Shown: positions 1-6,638, counted from the stretch's first letter. The stretch: DNA of 7,254 nucleotides from Microcoleaceae cyanobacterium UBA9251 (GCA_003542015.1 DPLL01000231.1:1-7254); one strand, 5' to 3'. Notes: generated by a model from the letters alone, not told the origin. Made by a program: numbers and translations.

Positions 1-600
1 GACTCCTACGGGGGCTTGGGGGTTGGCTGCAACTCCTGACCCGCTCAAAATGGTTTTTACTAATGGTAATAGGGAAACAGACGGAAGCGGTTTTGGGGTG
101 TTGACTGTGAGTGATGACCCTCTGAATTGGGTTCCCACAACTGGCTACACGAATTTAACGCTGACTGATAATAACAATGTGTTTGAGGTGAATGAGGGGG
201 TGGCTGTTACGGTAACGGCTGATGGAAAGTATGCGTTTGTGGCGGGTCGTAATAGTAAAAAAATCATCTTGGGTGAAGATCCGCTGGCGGGGGGGAATAT
301 TGGGATTATTAAAGATCCGTTGGGGCCTAATCCGAAATTAGTTGCTGCTACTGAACCGGTGCCGGGGATTTTAACTAATAATGTGACTCTTTCTGGTGAT
401 GGTAAGTATCTGATTGGTTCTTATCCTACTCTGGGTGGTGGTGGAAGTGCTTATGTCTTTGATGTGGGGGAAATTATTAAGACTGTTGAAAATCCTGGTG
501 GTAAAGATTTGACGAAGGTGGCTGTTGATAAGATCGATCCGAAGGTTGTTTCTAAGAGTTTTGCGACGGGTGGTAATCCTTTGGGGTTGCTTGTAGCGCA
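1..600 (+). repeat. Propeller repeat, copy 1
   Basis: Matches 3482-4100 (offset 3481 at the left edge). Identity is near-complete in long runs, for example about 403-466, with small differences in one loop (LGEDPLAGG against LEPNANPLAGG) and a diverged stretch at about 500-560 just before the shared GGNPLGL codons. Homology stops right after that motif. The repeat continues beyond the left edge of the window. Confidence 0.9.
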
Positions 601-1432
601 AAATTTTGAGGACATTCTGCTCAGAGAATTAGAACAGTTTGAAAGGCTACTCAGCGAACCGAATAATCTCAAACAAATAGACGATTTTCTTAAGCGTTGG
701 ATACTACCACACATACAGGGGAAATACCCTACCATAGAGCGAATACTGCGTCGGTTCGGGGAAACCGGTGATTGGACGGTGGCAGATGCAGAAATCATAG
801 CGTTACTGAATGGGGCACTTGATAGATATCGGTTTGATTCTTCTCGAGTAGATGGATCGGGACCTCATGGTGTCAGAGCACCAATTCCAGAAGATCGGGA
901 AATTCATCTCATATTTCGTGGGGTGGCTGGGGGTGCTAATTTTGCTTGGTTTGCGCGTTTAGTAGGGTTAGGCAATTTTGAAAATCTGCCTAATGCTAGC
1001 CGACACATGAATCATTACTTGGATAATTCGGGAAAACCCTTAACGATTGACATGAATGAATTCATGAAGGTTCCTAGTGTGAAACAGAACGTGGATAGAG
1101 CAGTCGAGGATGCTAAAAAAACCATAGCGATCGCCAGAAAAAATAGCAAAAATCTACCAAACACAATTAGTAATGCCGGAAAAACTGGTAAGGTAACGAG
1201 AGATGAATCGGAGGATTGGTTCTTTGCAGTGGGTGATTACATCTACTGGTGGGAAGCAGATCCAGTTAGTGGTGAGATTACCGTACAAATCAGGGACAAA
1301 TACAATTGGGATCAAACTAAAGATGTACAGATTCTGGGAGTTCCAATCAAGGATGAAATTCTGGGAAGTCTTCATCAAGCTGGGCTTGCCCAGGAATATG
1401 AAGTAAGAGGAGAATATAAACAGCGTATTTAG
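2..1432 (+). CDS. Beta-propeller polymorphic toxin, 5'-partial, tip 1
   Basis: The frame is open from base 2 and reads TPTGAWGLAATPD, exactly as an internal part of the second long gene, so the true start lies upstream and the TTG at 23 is not a real start. Bases 2-590 encode the last blades of a YVTN-type seven-bladed propeller: AWGLAATPD, then EGVAVTVTADGKYAFVAGRN, then NVTLSGDGKYLIGSYP with a GGGG loop. After GGNPLGL (569-589) the sequence leaves the paralogue and becomes a private tip of about 280 residues. The tip has a charged helical part (600-840), an SRHMNHYLDNSGKP stretch (998-1039), an aromatic strand region WFFAVGDYIYWW (1217-1252), and a final module with DKYNWD (1295-1312) and GLAQEYEVRG. 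I recall similar terminal modules at the ends of polymorphic toxins but cannot name a family or catalytic residues. The following lipoprotein suggests an extracytoplasmic target (inference). It carries a HIP1 octamer at 1127-1134. Confidence 0.85.
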   Translation, partial: TPTGAWGLAATPDPLKMVFTNGNRETDGSGFGVLTVSDDPLNWVPTTGYTNLTLTDNNNVFEVNEGVAVTVTADGKYAFVAGRNSKKIILGEDPLAGGNIGIIKDPLGPNPKLVAATEPVPGILTNNVTLSGDGKYLIGSYPTLGGGGSAYVFDVGEIIKTVENPGGKDLTKVAVDKIDPKVVSKSFATGGNPLGLLVAQNFEDILLRELEQFERLLSEPNNLKQIDDFLKRWILPHIQGKYPTIERILRRFGETGDWTVADAEIIALLNGALDRYRFDSSRVDGSGPHGVRAPIPEDREIHLIFRGVAGGANFAWFARLVGLGNFENLPNASRHMNHYLDNSGKPLTIDMNEFMKVPSVKQNVDRAVEDAKKTIAIARKNSKNLPNTISNAGKTGKVTRDESEDWFFAVGDYIYWWEADPVSGEITVQIRDKYNWDQTKDVQILGVPIKDEILGSLHQAGLAQEYEVRGEYKQRI

Positions 1433-1449
1433 AAGGATTATGTTATGAA
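1428..1449 (+). repeat. 22-bp direct repeat, copy A (lipoprotein start region)
   Basis: Starts TTTAGAAGGATTATG and ends TTATGAA. It covers the stop codon of the first toxin gene, the ribosome binding site of the lipoprotein gene and its first codons. The second copy at 1973-1994 differs at only 2 of 22 bases (A/G at position 6, G/T at position 15). Both copies have TAG followed by a Shine-Dalgarno sequence and ATGAA, as expected for a conserved toxin/immunity junction. Confidence 0.75.
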
Positions 1450-1927
1450 GAAAGCAGCGATTATTGCCAGTGTTATGCTGACTTTATTTCAGTTAGGTGG
1501 TTGTTCAAATACAACTTCTACCAAAGTCTCAGAACCAGAGACTCAAGCATCTGAAATACCTGTTGATGTTGAAGAAGTACAGTCATTTACTCGGATTATT
1601 CTACCCAAAAGTTACCGAGACTTGCACGTTTATGACAACAAAGAGCGCGGACGGCTGATGGCTGTGCGATTTACAATGGATCGTTCTGAATTGGAAAAGT
1701 TTTTGACAACAGCAGGTTACAAGGGGAAGGTAAAACTTAATGATGGCCGTGAACTGGCAAACGTTCACCTTGCGTGGAGGCGGTGGTGGACACCAGACAT
1801 GGCTAAGAATTACTTATCAGGTATAATTCGTGAGAATAACTCAGGTAAAGTCTGGCAAAGCGAGATATTGGTAGACTTGGTAAGTGAAAAAACTGTTATT
1901 GTGTACCTTTATGTGTTAGAGGGATAA
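1445..1927 (+). CDS. Lipoprotein, putative immunity protein for tip 1
   Basis: A 160-aa protein with a lipoprotein signal: MKK, a hydrophobic core (residues 4-17), and the lipobox LGGC with Cys20 as the acylation site. A polar linker (21-45) follows. The mature domain has IILPKSYRDL, a strand MAVRFTM, a helix LEKFLTTAGY, RRWWTPD, and a closing ILVDLVSEKTVIVYLYV. I recall small lipoproteins with this order (LPxS near the N-terminus, a WWxP motif, an I-x-D...VYL end) beside secreted toxins, but cannot confirm a family. The start is clear: AGAAGGA at 1431-1437 is 7 bases upstream and overlaps the stop of the toxin gene, so the two are translationally linked. Its place directly after the variable tip and its predicted membrane anchoring suggest it protects the cell from tip 1 outside the cytoplasm. 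That role is inferred. Confidence 0.8.
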   Translation: MKKAAIIASVMLTLFQLGGCSNTTSTKVSEPETQASEIPVDVEEVQSFTRIILPKSYRDLHVYDNKERGRLMAVRFTMDRSELEKFLTTAGYKGKVKLNDGRELANVHLAWRRWWTPDMAKNYLSGIIRENNSGKVWQSEILVDLVSEKTVIVYLYVLEG

Positions 1928-1989
1928 GGAAGTTAATTTTTATGGGAAAAACATCAAGCTTTAATAGTCCCTTTTAGGAGGATTATTTT
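1928..1989. other. Spacer between lipoprotein gene and second toxin gene
   Basis: The spacer is AT-rich with no convincing promoter. An 11-codon frame at 1942-1977 (MGKTSSFNSPF) ends at the TAG inside repeat copy B, at the same place where the first toxin gene ends in copy A. It could be the last codons of a lost toxin tip or chance; it is too short to decide. Confidence 0.35.
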
Positions 1990-1994
1990 ATGAA
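1973..1994 (+). repeat. 22-bp direct repeat, copy B, at the broken 5' end of the second toxin gene
   Basis: Starts TTTAGGAGGATTATT and ends TTATGAA, matching copy A at 20 of 22 bases. It has a strong ribosome binding site (AGGAGGA, 1976-1982) 7 bases before an ATG at 1990. That ATG opens only a 30-codon frame ending at 2082, out of frame with the long gene. The repeat ends where recognisable toxin coding sequence begins, so it marks a recombination joint between an immunity-gene start and the interior of a toxin gene. Confidence 0.7.
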
Positions 1995-2027
1995 TTTGGC
2001 GTACCAGTCGGCACCGAAGTTTTATTT

Positions 2028-4631
2028 ATGCGGAAGGGGTCGCTACCAGGTGAAGCTGATAGCTGGAACGAAACTTGGCTGATACAAGAATCAGGAGTAG
2101 TAGGTGCAGACGGCTACATCCGCACCACTTCGCCACCCTTTCCAGGCGTGACAGAAAGCGGTACTTATACAATTGGATTATTACCAGCAGGAATGCCATC
2201 AGTCAGTTCAATTGTGAAGACAGGTACACAGGCTAATTCAGGACTAATTAACCTTTCGACTAACCTCAACTTTGAGAATAGCTATTTAGGAGCAAAAACG
2301 AGTGGAATTGGTGCAGTCTCCGCCACAGAAAATCAATTCGAGGCAACAACATCACTATTAGCTTACTTAGCCCAATCTTCAAACAAGCCACTGGAAATAA
2401 TCGGAATTCCCAAAGTTGGAGAAACTGTCGTTACTACCGCTCAGGTACAACTCAATACACAAGGAGTTCCTACAGTTTCAGCAGTTCTCAATGGGCCAGA
2501 CACTGGGCTAGCAGTTCCCCTTGAACCGCCGTCGCTGGAGTCGGCCCAACTGGAGTTCTCCAACAGCGAGCCTGTGATATTCTTGACAGGCAGCAATTTC
2601 CTCAATGGACTCAACGGTAATCTGGGTGCTAGTTTCGGGGATTTGAAGGTAGACTTCAAGGTGTCCGGTAAGAGTTACTCAGGCACTGTTGTACCGGGAC
2701 TCAGTAGTTCCCTGGGAGAAAACCGCTATAAAGTGGCGATAAAAGCTCCTATCAGCGTACCACTGGGCGAGTCGGAAATAGTGCTGTCACGACCGCAAAA
2801 GGAGCGTTTTGGCCCAGGCCCTCTTGATTCTGATGTGGTCAAGCGTTCGAGTTTTGAAGACATCCAGTTAAAGCCTGTATTTTCGGATTTGATACTGGTG
2901 GCGCAACGGAATAGTGACAAAATTCAGGTAATCGACGCTCTCAGTTCAGTTCAGAGTCCGCCGGACTCGCAACAGAAGCCTCCCAAGGATTTGTCGGTGG
3001 GGACATCAAGCGTGACAGACCGTCCGGGACTGTTAGCTGTCACCAGTAATGCGACTCGCGCCTATGTACCTTTGGAATATACGGGGCGGGTGGCGATGGT
3101 GGATTTGTTGGCGCGGCGTCCGGTTGATGCTGATGCTTCTACGGCGACTGTCGATGATATTAATTTGCCGAGTGGTGCATCTCCTGGAGCAATATCTATT
3201 GACCCTTGGGATAATTATGCTTACATTTCGGACTCTAAACGGGGTAGCATTTATGTTCTGGATGTTAATCCAGACTCGCCCAGTTATAACCAAGTTGTTC
3301 AGACTATCCCAGTTAATGCGACATCAGGACTGCGCCAAATTGCGATTAGCAGTGACGGGCGCAAGCTGTTTGCTACTGCGGCTGATGGTTATATTTACGC
3401 TGTGAATATTGACCCTGAAGACAAACCAAGCGTTCCGAATTCTAATCCTCGGAAGTGGTGGGAGCAAATTGGAAAGGTTTTGACTCCTACAGGGGCTTGG
3501 GGGTTGGCTGCAACTCCTGACCAGCTGAAAATGGTTTTTACTAATGGTAACCCGAACACAGACGGCAGCGGTTTTGGGGTGCTGACTGTGAAGGATGACC
3601 CTCTGAATTGGGCTCCTACAACTCTCTACACGAATTTAACGCTGACTAATAATACCAATGTCTTTGAGGTGAATGAGGGGGTGGCTGTTACGATGACGGC
3701 TGATGGAAAGTATGCGTTTGTGGCGGGTCGTAATAGTAAAAAAATCCTTGAACCTAATGCTAATCCGCTGGCGGGGGGGAATATTGGGATTATTCAAGAT
3801 CCGTTGGGGCCGAATCCGAAATTAGTGGCTGCTACTGAACCGGTGCCGGGGGTTTTAACTAATAATGTGACTCTTTCTGGTGATGGGAAGTATCTGATTG
3901 GTTCTTATCCTACTCTGGGTGGTGGTGGAAGTGCTTATGTCTTTGATGTGGAGGAAATTATTAAGACTGTTGAAAATCCTGCTTACGCTTTGAAAACGCG
4001 GGCTGTTGAGAAGTTTAATCCAAATATCATACCAAACGGTAATATTCCGGCTGTGATTGCGATCGGTGGTAATCCTTTGGGGTTGATTGCTGCTGCTCCT
4101 GATGATCCATGCTTAACACTCATAGAGAAAATTATAGCTCTTGGTAAAGAGTTGAAAAAACGCTTCGACGATCTGCGCTTAGACGATCAGGATCTTTTTA
4201 ATCGGCGTTATGAAATTACCGATCCTCCAGTCCCGCGAATTCCTCCCTTATCAGGTCGCCGGACTACAGTGACTGGCGACCCGGGTTCTTGGAAGGGACA
4301 TATAAAGAAGTACAATGAAGTGAAAGATGATTTAAAAAAATTGCTCAAGGAACGTGAAGAAATGGACAATTGTGATGATTATGATCCGGATGGATACGGC
4401 GGGTCTACAATGCAGGATGCCTATGACCAAGCTTTGGAGTATAGTCAAAAACAACCTCCTAAAGAGCCAGATATCAGAAACCGAAGTAGCTTACTGGCAC
4501 GGGCCAATGAGCTGGGCGCACAGGTAAGAGACGGTGCTTTATGGGTAGCAGCGGGGGTAGGCGGAGCTGTTCTGATCGCACTGGAAGTAATTGCAAGGCT
4601 TCTAGGGTTAGACTTACGTTTTAGGCCTTGA
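2028..4631 (+). CDS. Second propeller toxin (orphan cassette), tip 2, 5'-truncated
   Basis: An 867-codon frame. Domains in order: a beta-rich piece (1-160), an IPT/TIG-like immunoglobulin fold (about 167-263, with PVIFLTGSNF), and a YVTN-type seven-bladed propeller (about 285-693, blades such as GAISIDPWDNYAYISDS and QIAISSDGRKLFATAADGYI). The last blades repeat the first gene. After GGNPLGL (4065-4085) comes a different tip: Cys695 and Cys782 flank a helical, charged region (LIEKIIALGKELKKRF, then GSWKGHIKKYNEVKDDLKKL), then DPDGYGG, and a glycine-rich hydrophobic segment at about 837-852 near the end. There is no signal peptide. ATG 2028 has no ribosome binding site, yet the same frame reads on upstream as EFGVPVGTEVLF to about 1992, so the copy looks cut from a longer gene and may be silent. 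It ends with tandem in-frame stops TGA TAG (4629-4634). An active toxin role is inferred. Confidence 0.75.
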   Translation: MRKGSLPGEADSWNETWLIQESGVVGADGYIRTTSPPFPGVTESGTYTIGLLPAGMPSVSSIVKTGTQANSGLINLSTNLNFENSYLGAKTSGIGAVSATENQFEATTSLLAYLAQSSNKPLEIIGIPKVGETVVTTAQVQLNTQGVPTVSAVLNGPDTGLAVPLEPPSLESAQLEFSNSEPVIFLTGSNFLNGLNGNLGASFGDLKVDFKVSGKSYSGTVVPGLSSSLGENRYKVAIKAPISVPLGESEIVLSRPQKERFGPGPLDSDVVKRSSFEDIQLKPVFSDLILVAQRNSDKIQVIDALSSVQSPPDSQQKPPKDLSVGTSSVTDRPGLLAVTSNATRAYVPLEYTGRVAMVDLLARRPVDADASTATVDDINLPSGASPGAISIDPWDNYAYISDSKRGSIYVLDVNPDSPSYNQVVQTIPVNATSGLRQIAISSDGRKLFATAADGYIYAVNIDPEDKPSVPNSNPRKWWEQIGKVLTPTGAWGLAATPDQLKMVFTNGNPNTDGSGFGVLTVKDDPLNWAPTTLYTNLTLTNNTNVFEVNEGVAVTMTADGKYAFVAGRNSKKILEPNANPLAGGNIGIIQDPLGPNPKLVAATEPVPGVLTNNVTLSGDGKYLIGSYPTLGGGGSAYVFDVEEIIKTVENPAYALKTRAVEKFNPNIIPNGNIPAVIAIGGNPLGLIAAAPDDPCLTLIEKIIALGKELKKRFDDLRLDDQDLFNRRYEITDPPVPRIPPLSGRRTTVTGDPGSWKGHIKKYNEVKDDLKKLLKEREEMDNCDDYDPDGYGGSTMQDAYDQALEYSQKQPPKEPDIRNRSSLLARANELGAQVRDGALWVAAGVGGAVLIALEVIARLLGLDLRFRP
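3482..4100 (+). repeat. Propeller repeat, copy 2
   Basis: Downstream copy of the shared propeller end. The 21 bases coding GGNPLGL (4065-4085) are identical to 569-589, after which the two genes are unrelated. Exchange between the copies would place tip 2 and the 290-aa gene behind the first gene and remove about 3.5 kb. Confidence 0.9.
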
Positions 4632-4646
4632 TAGACACGATCATTT

Positions 4647-5519
4647 ATGACAAAACAAAACTGTTTGGAACTTGATTTTTCTTGGAAAGATGGGGAAAGC
4701 TCGGAGTATTTGGAAGCTTTGTCTTTACCCACTTTACCGTGGGCGGCTCCTTTCCTACCGTTGCTGGGATTGCCAAATGCTCTATTAGAGCAACCATCTA
4801 TATGGGAGTCCATTTATACCCAGGCTTTTATTGAGCATAAGACTCGCTATCGTATGAGGGATTGGACAGGCACACATGGGGAGCGAGGCGAGCTTGTACG
4901 GCAGGTAATTGTGAAGGCGTTGCCCCTGCTAGCACAGCAGATGGGACGGAATGTGGCAATTGATTTAGAGAAATGGGTCAGGTTTCACTTCTTCTGTCTT
5001 GAAGCCAAAAGAGCGATGAGAGAGTGGGAAAGAACTCTTCGGATTGCCTATTTTTCGCCAAATTCCCGTAAGTATCAGAGAAAAATTCCTCCACCCGCCG
5101 TCTTAGTGCCGATATTGCCTCTTATTGAGGAATTGATGGATTTCGATCGCAGAACCGAGATCGGGGACGCTTTGAAGCGTGTCGCTCCGCCCCCACCCTA
5201 CGAGCAGATTCCCTACGAATATATGGAACATTGTTATGAAGCAACGATGCTATCTGGGGTAATCGATCGAGCGTTGACGCTGAAAGCTTTGCAAACAATT
5301 GCCTCTAAACTCAATGACACGGAACGTTCAGAAGTGGTAACGTGGGCGCAGGCTCAAGCTCTGATTATGTATAGAGATGGTAAACCAGAGAATTTGTGTG
5401 GAGATAAGTATTTGCAAGTTGAACTCCCCAGTTTTGATGTTCCATCATTACTTGACTTTTCTGCTTTAGATGAGAGTGCGCTGGATGGAAGCCACCACGA
5501 GGATCGGACTGTGGATTAA
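4647..5519 (+). CDS. Unknown 290-aa protein, candidate immunity protein for tip 2
   Basis: I do not recognise this family. The protein has no signal peptide and no clear membrane segment; the PWAAPFLPLLGLP stretch (about 31-43) is proline-rich rather than a helix. The middle is helical and rich in aromatic and charged residues (around EKWVRFHFFCLEAKRAMREW), followed by the proline stretches IPPPAVLVPILPL and VAPPPPYEQIPY. The last 20 residues are acidic. The start ATG 4647 is the first in the frame; no good ribosome binding site is visible, but it lies only 15 bp after the preceding stop, so translation may be coupled. Its place directly after the variable tip is where immunity genes sit in polymorphic toxin loci, which is the only basis for the proposed role. 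It could also be a tip-specific chaperone. Confidence 0.7.
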   Translation: MTKQNCLELDFSWKDGESSEYLEALSLPTLPWAAPFLPLLGLPNALLEQPSIWESIYTQAFIEHKTRYRMRDWTGTHGERGELVRQVIVKALPLLAQQMGRNVAIDLEKWVRFHFFCLEAKRAMREWERTLRIAYFSPNSRKYQRKIPPPAVLVPILPLIEELMDFDRRTEIGDALKRVAPPPPYEQIPYEYMEHCYEATMLSGVIDRALTLKALQTIASKLNDTERSEVVTWAQAQALIMYRDGKPENLCGDKYLQVELPSFDVPSLLDFSALDESALDGSHHEDRTVD

Positions 5520-5537
5520 TGAGCGATTATTAATATA

Positions 5538-5825
5538 ATGTGCAGTCAATTAACTACAATAATTAGCCTTTGCAGCTAGTTTTACTCATCCTTAGAGGTA
5601 ATTAGAGCGACACAGCCTGTATATGAAAGAACTATTATTCTACGGTCTTTTGAATTGACAGCTCGTGGCGAAAGGTTTTGGGTTGCCCCTAATGCAGCAG
5701 AACATTTTACTGAACAAATGTTAGGATATATACGCAGTAGAGGTTCTGATCGAGGTGCTGAGTTATTCACCCAGTTTGTACTGGAAGATTTCAGGCAGTT
5801 GTTCAAGCAGTTCAACAAGGCATAA
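5538..5825 (+). pseudogene. Decayed small ORF of unknown family
   Basis: From 5580 to the TAA at 5823-5825 the plus strand has an open frame of 81 codons with protein-like content: RTIILRSFELTARGERFWV, then APNAAEHFTEQMLGYIRSRG, then ELFTQFVLEDFRQLFKQFNKA. It has no early ATG; the first is at 5718. In the same frame an ATG at 5538 leads into it but meets a TAG at 5577-5579. The simplest reading is a small gene broken by one nonsense change, or a 5'-truncated remnant. The opposite-strand frame here is rich in Ser, Asn and Cys and looks like a shadow. Family unknown. Confidence 0.45.
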
Positions 5826-5862
5826 CTTACTGTCAACGCTGTAGGGTTTGGGCATGAGTTGT

Positions 5863-5894
5863 GCGTTAGCGAAGCCTCCCGTAGGGAATCGATC
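5863..5894. repeat. Short dispersed cyanobacterial repeat
   Basis: Begins GCGTTAGCGAAGCCTCCC and continues GTAGGGAATCGATC. It contains a small hairpin TCCC-GTA-GGGA (5877-5887). I recall very similar sequences scattered through intergenic regions of filamentous cyanobacteria. No second copy is visible in this window, so the call rests on recall. Confidence 0.55.
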
Positions 5895-5998
5895 GGAGCA
5901 GCAAAAGGGACTACTTAAAATTTATGCCATAACCGCGGCTGGCGGTTGCTATAAAAATGAATTAATGAAAGTCAGTAAACTCTAGTGGAGAACCGGGG

Positions 5999-6004
5999 TA
6001 TAAT
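5999..6004 (+). promoter_or_regulatory. Possible -10 box for the Rrf2 gene
   Basis: A perfect TATAAT. The expected -35 position (about 5975-5981, GTAAACT) is a poor match, so an activator or a chance match is possible. Transcription would start near 6011, leaving a leader of about 87 bases. Confidence 0.35.
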
Positions 6005-6022
6005 CAAAAGTGAGGAGTGAGA

Positions 6023-6038
6023 ATTTTGAACTCAAAAT
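6023..6038. promoter_or_regulatory. Palindrome, candidate operator
   Basis: A perfect inverted repeat ATTTTGA-AC-TCAAAAT just downstream of the TATAAT box. A second pair, AGAATTT (6020-6026) and AAATTCT (6052-6058), overlaps it. Rrf2 regulators are dimeric and often repress themselves, so this is a plausible autoregulatory site. It is a prediction from symmetry and position. Confidence 0.35.
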
Positions 6039-6097
6039 CAAGAGTTGTTATAAATTCTGACTTCGCAGTTAAAATTATGATGTTTTAAAGTGCAATT

Positions 6098-6538
6098 ATG
6101 GTAGAACTCTCCTGTAAAAGCGAATACGCAATCTTGGCTTTGCTGGAACTCGCTGATTGTTATGAGGAAGGTGAGCCTCTGCAAATTCGCCAGATAGCGA
6201 GTCAACAAAATATTCCCGATCGATATTTAGAACAGTTGCTGGCTACCATGAGACGCAGCGGGCTGATTCGCAGCCAGCGAGGAGCAAAGGGAGGTTATAT
6301 TTTGGCGAGGGAGCCCTGGAAAATTACAATTCTCGAAATTGTCAACTGTCTCGAAGGTTCTGAGTTCGATCGCTCTGAAAAAGACTCCCCGGCTCAAACT
6401 GTAGAAAGTGCCGTGATTTGGGAAGTTTGGCAAGAAGCGCGCTCAAGAGCTAACTCGGTTTTGCAAAAATACACTTTACAGGATCTGTGCCAAAAACGCA
6501 ATGGCAGGCGGCAGCTCAATGTCATGTATTACATCTAG
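6098..6538 (+). CDS. Rrf2-family transcriptional regulator
   Basis: A 146-aa DNA-binding protein of the Rrf2 family (which includes IscR, NsrR and CymR). Typical features are all present: an N-terminal helix with SEYAILALLELA, a winged helix from about residue 27 (LQIRQIASQQNIPDRYLEQL), the wing motif RGAKGGY (61-67) followed by LAREP, and the dimerisation helix starting ITILEIVNCLEG. The IscR-type ligand set of three spaced cysteines is absent: the cysteines are at 6, 21, 84 and 131, with only Cys84 near the usual loop. A canonical iron-sulfur cluster is therefore unlikely, though unusual ligands are possible. The length is normal. The ATG at 6098 fits the family start; no strong ribosome binding site is seen. 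I recall cyanobacterial Rrf2 proteins linked to photosystem, iron or cysteine-synthesis genes, but the downstream neighbour here is an insertion element, so the target is unknown. Confidence 0.9.
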   Translation: MVELSCKSEYAILALLELADCYEEGEPLQIRQIASQQNIPDRYLEQLLATMRRSGLIRSQRGAKGGYILAREPWKITILEIVNCLEGSEFDRSEKDSPAQTVESAVIWEVWQEARSRANSVLQKYTLQDLCQKRNGRRQLNVMYYI

Positions 6539-6588
6539 TGAAGGATATTAGACCAGAAAATCTGTAATTATTAGAAATACCCTGAAAA

Positions 6589-6609
6589 CCCTGTGACTTT
6601 AGTCCAGGG
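6589..6609. repeat. IS end hairpin with bulged T
   Basis: CCCTG-T-GACT-TT-AGTC-CAGGG: a 9-bp stem with a single unpaired T (6594) and a two-base loop. Subterminal imperfect hairpins with an extrahelical T are what IS200/IS605 TnpA proteins recognise on single-stranded DNA, as known for IS608. Confidence 0.75.
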
Positions 6610-6622
6610 ATGAAAGGGCGTT

Positions 6623-6638
6623 GCAGGATAAATCCTGC
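6623..6638. repeat. Perfect hairpin next to the tnpA stop
   Basis: GCAGGAT-AA-ATCCTGC, starting one base past the tnpA remnant's stop codon. It could be a second end structure of the IS or a fold limiting read-through into tnpA. There is no T-run, so it is not a classical terminator. Confidence 0.5.

Larger units (their letters stand above)
5826..6097. other. Intergenic region upstream of the Rrf2 gene
   Basis: No gene is seen. It holds a short cyanobacterial repeat (5863-5894), a small hairpin AACCGC-GGCTG-GCGGTT (5931-5947) without a T-run, a TATAAT box and palindromes that may control the Rrf2 gene. Confidence 0.5.

Noticed and set aside
451..798. Minus-strand frame of 115 codons inside the first toxin gene
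   Set aside because: Low-complexity Ser-rich translation lying wholly within a well-supported plus-strand gene; a shadow frame.
1990..2082. 30-codon frame with a strong ribosome binding site
   Set aside because: It reads toxin-gene DNA in the wrong frame and looks like a product of the recombination joint rather than a gene.
1..4100. CRISPR array or tandem short repeats
   Set aside because: The repeated sequence is one long coding duplication and a 22-bp pair, with no regular repeat-spacer pattern.
4445..4813. Minus-strand frame of 122 codons across the 4631/4647 junction
   Set aside because: It overlaps two plus-strand genes with clear protein character and shows no recognisable features.
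5582..5836. Minus-strand frame of 84 codons
   Set aside because: The plus-strand frame over the same bases has more natural composition; the minus product is rich in Ser, Asn and Cys with no domain.
5931..5947. AACCGC/GCGGTT hairpin as a transcription terminator
   Set aside because: The stem is only 6 bp and no T-run follows; a terminator cannot be supported.
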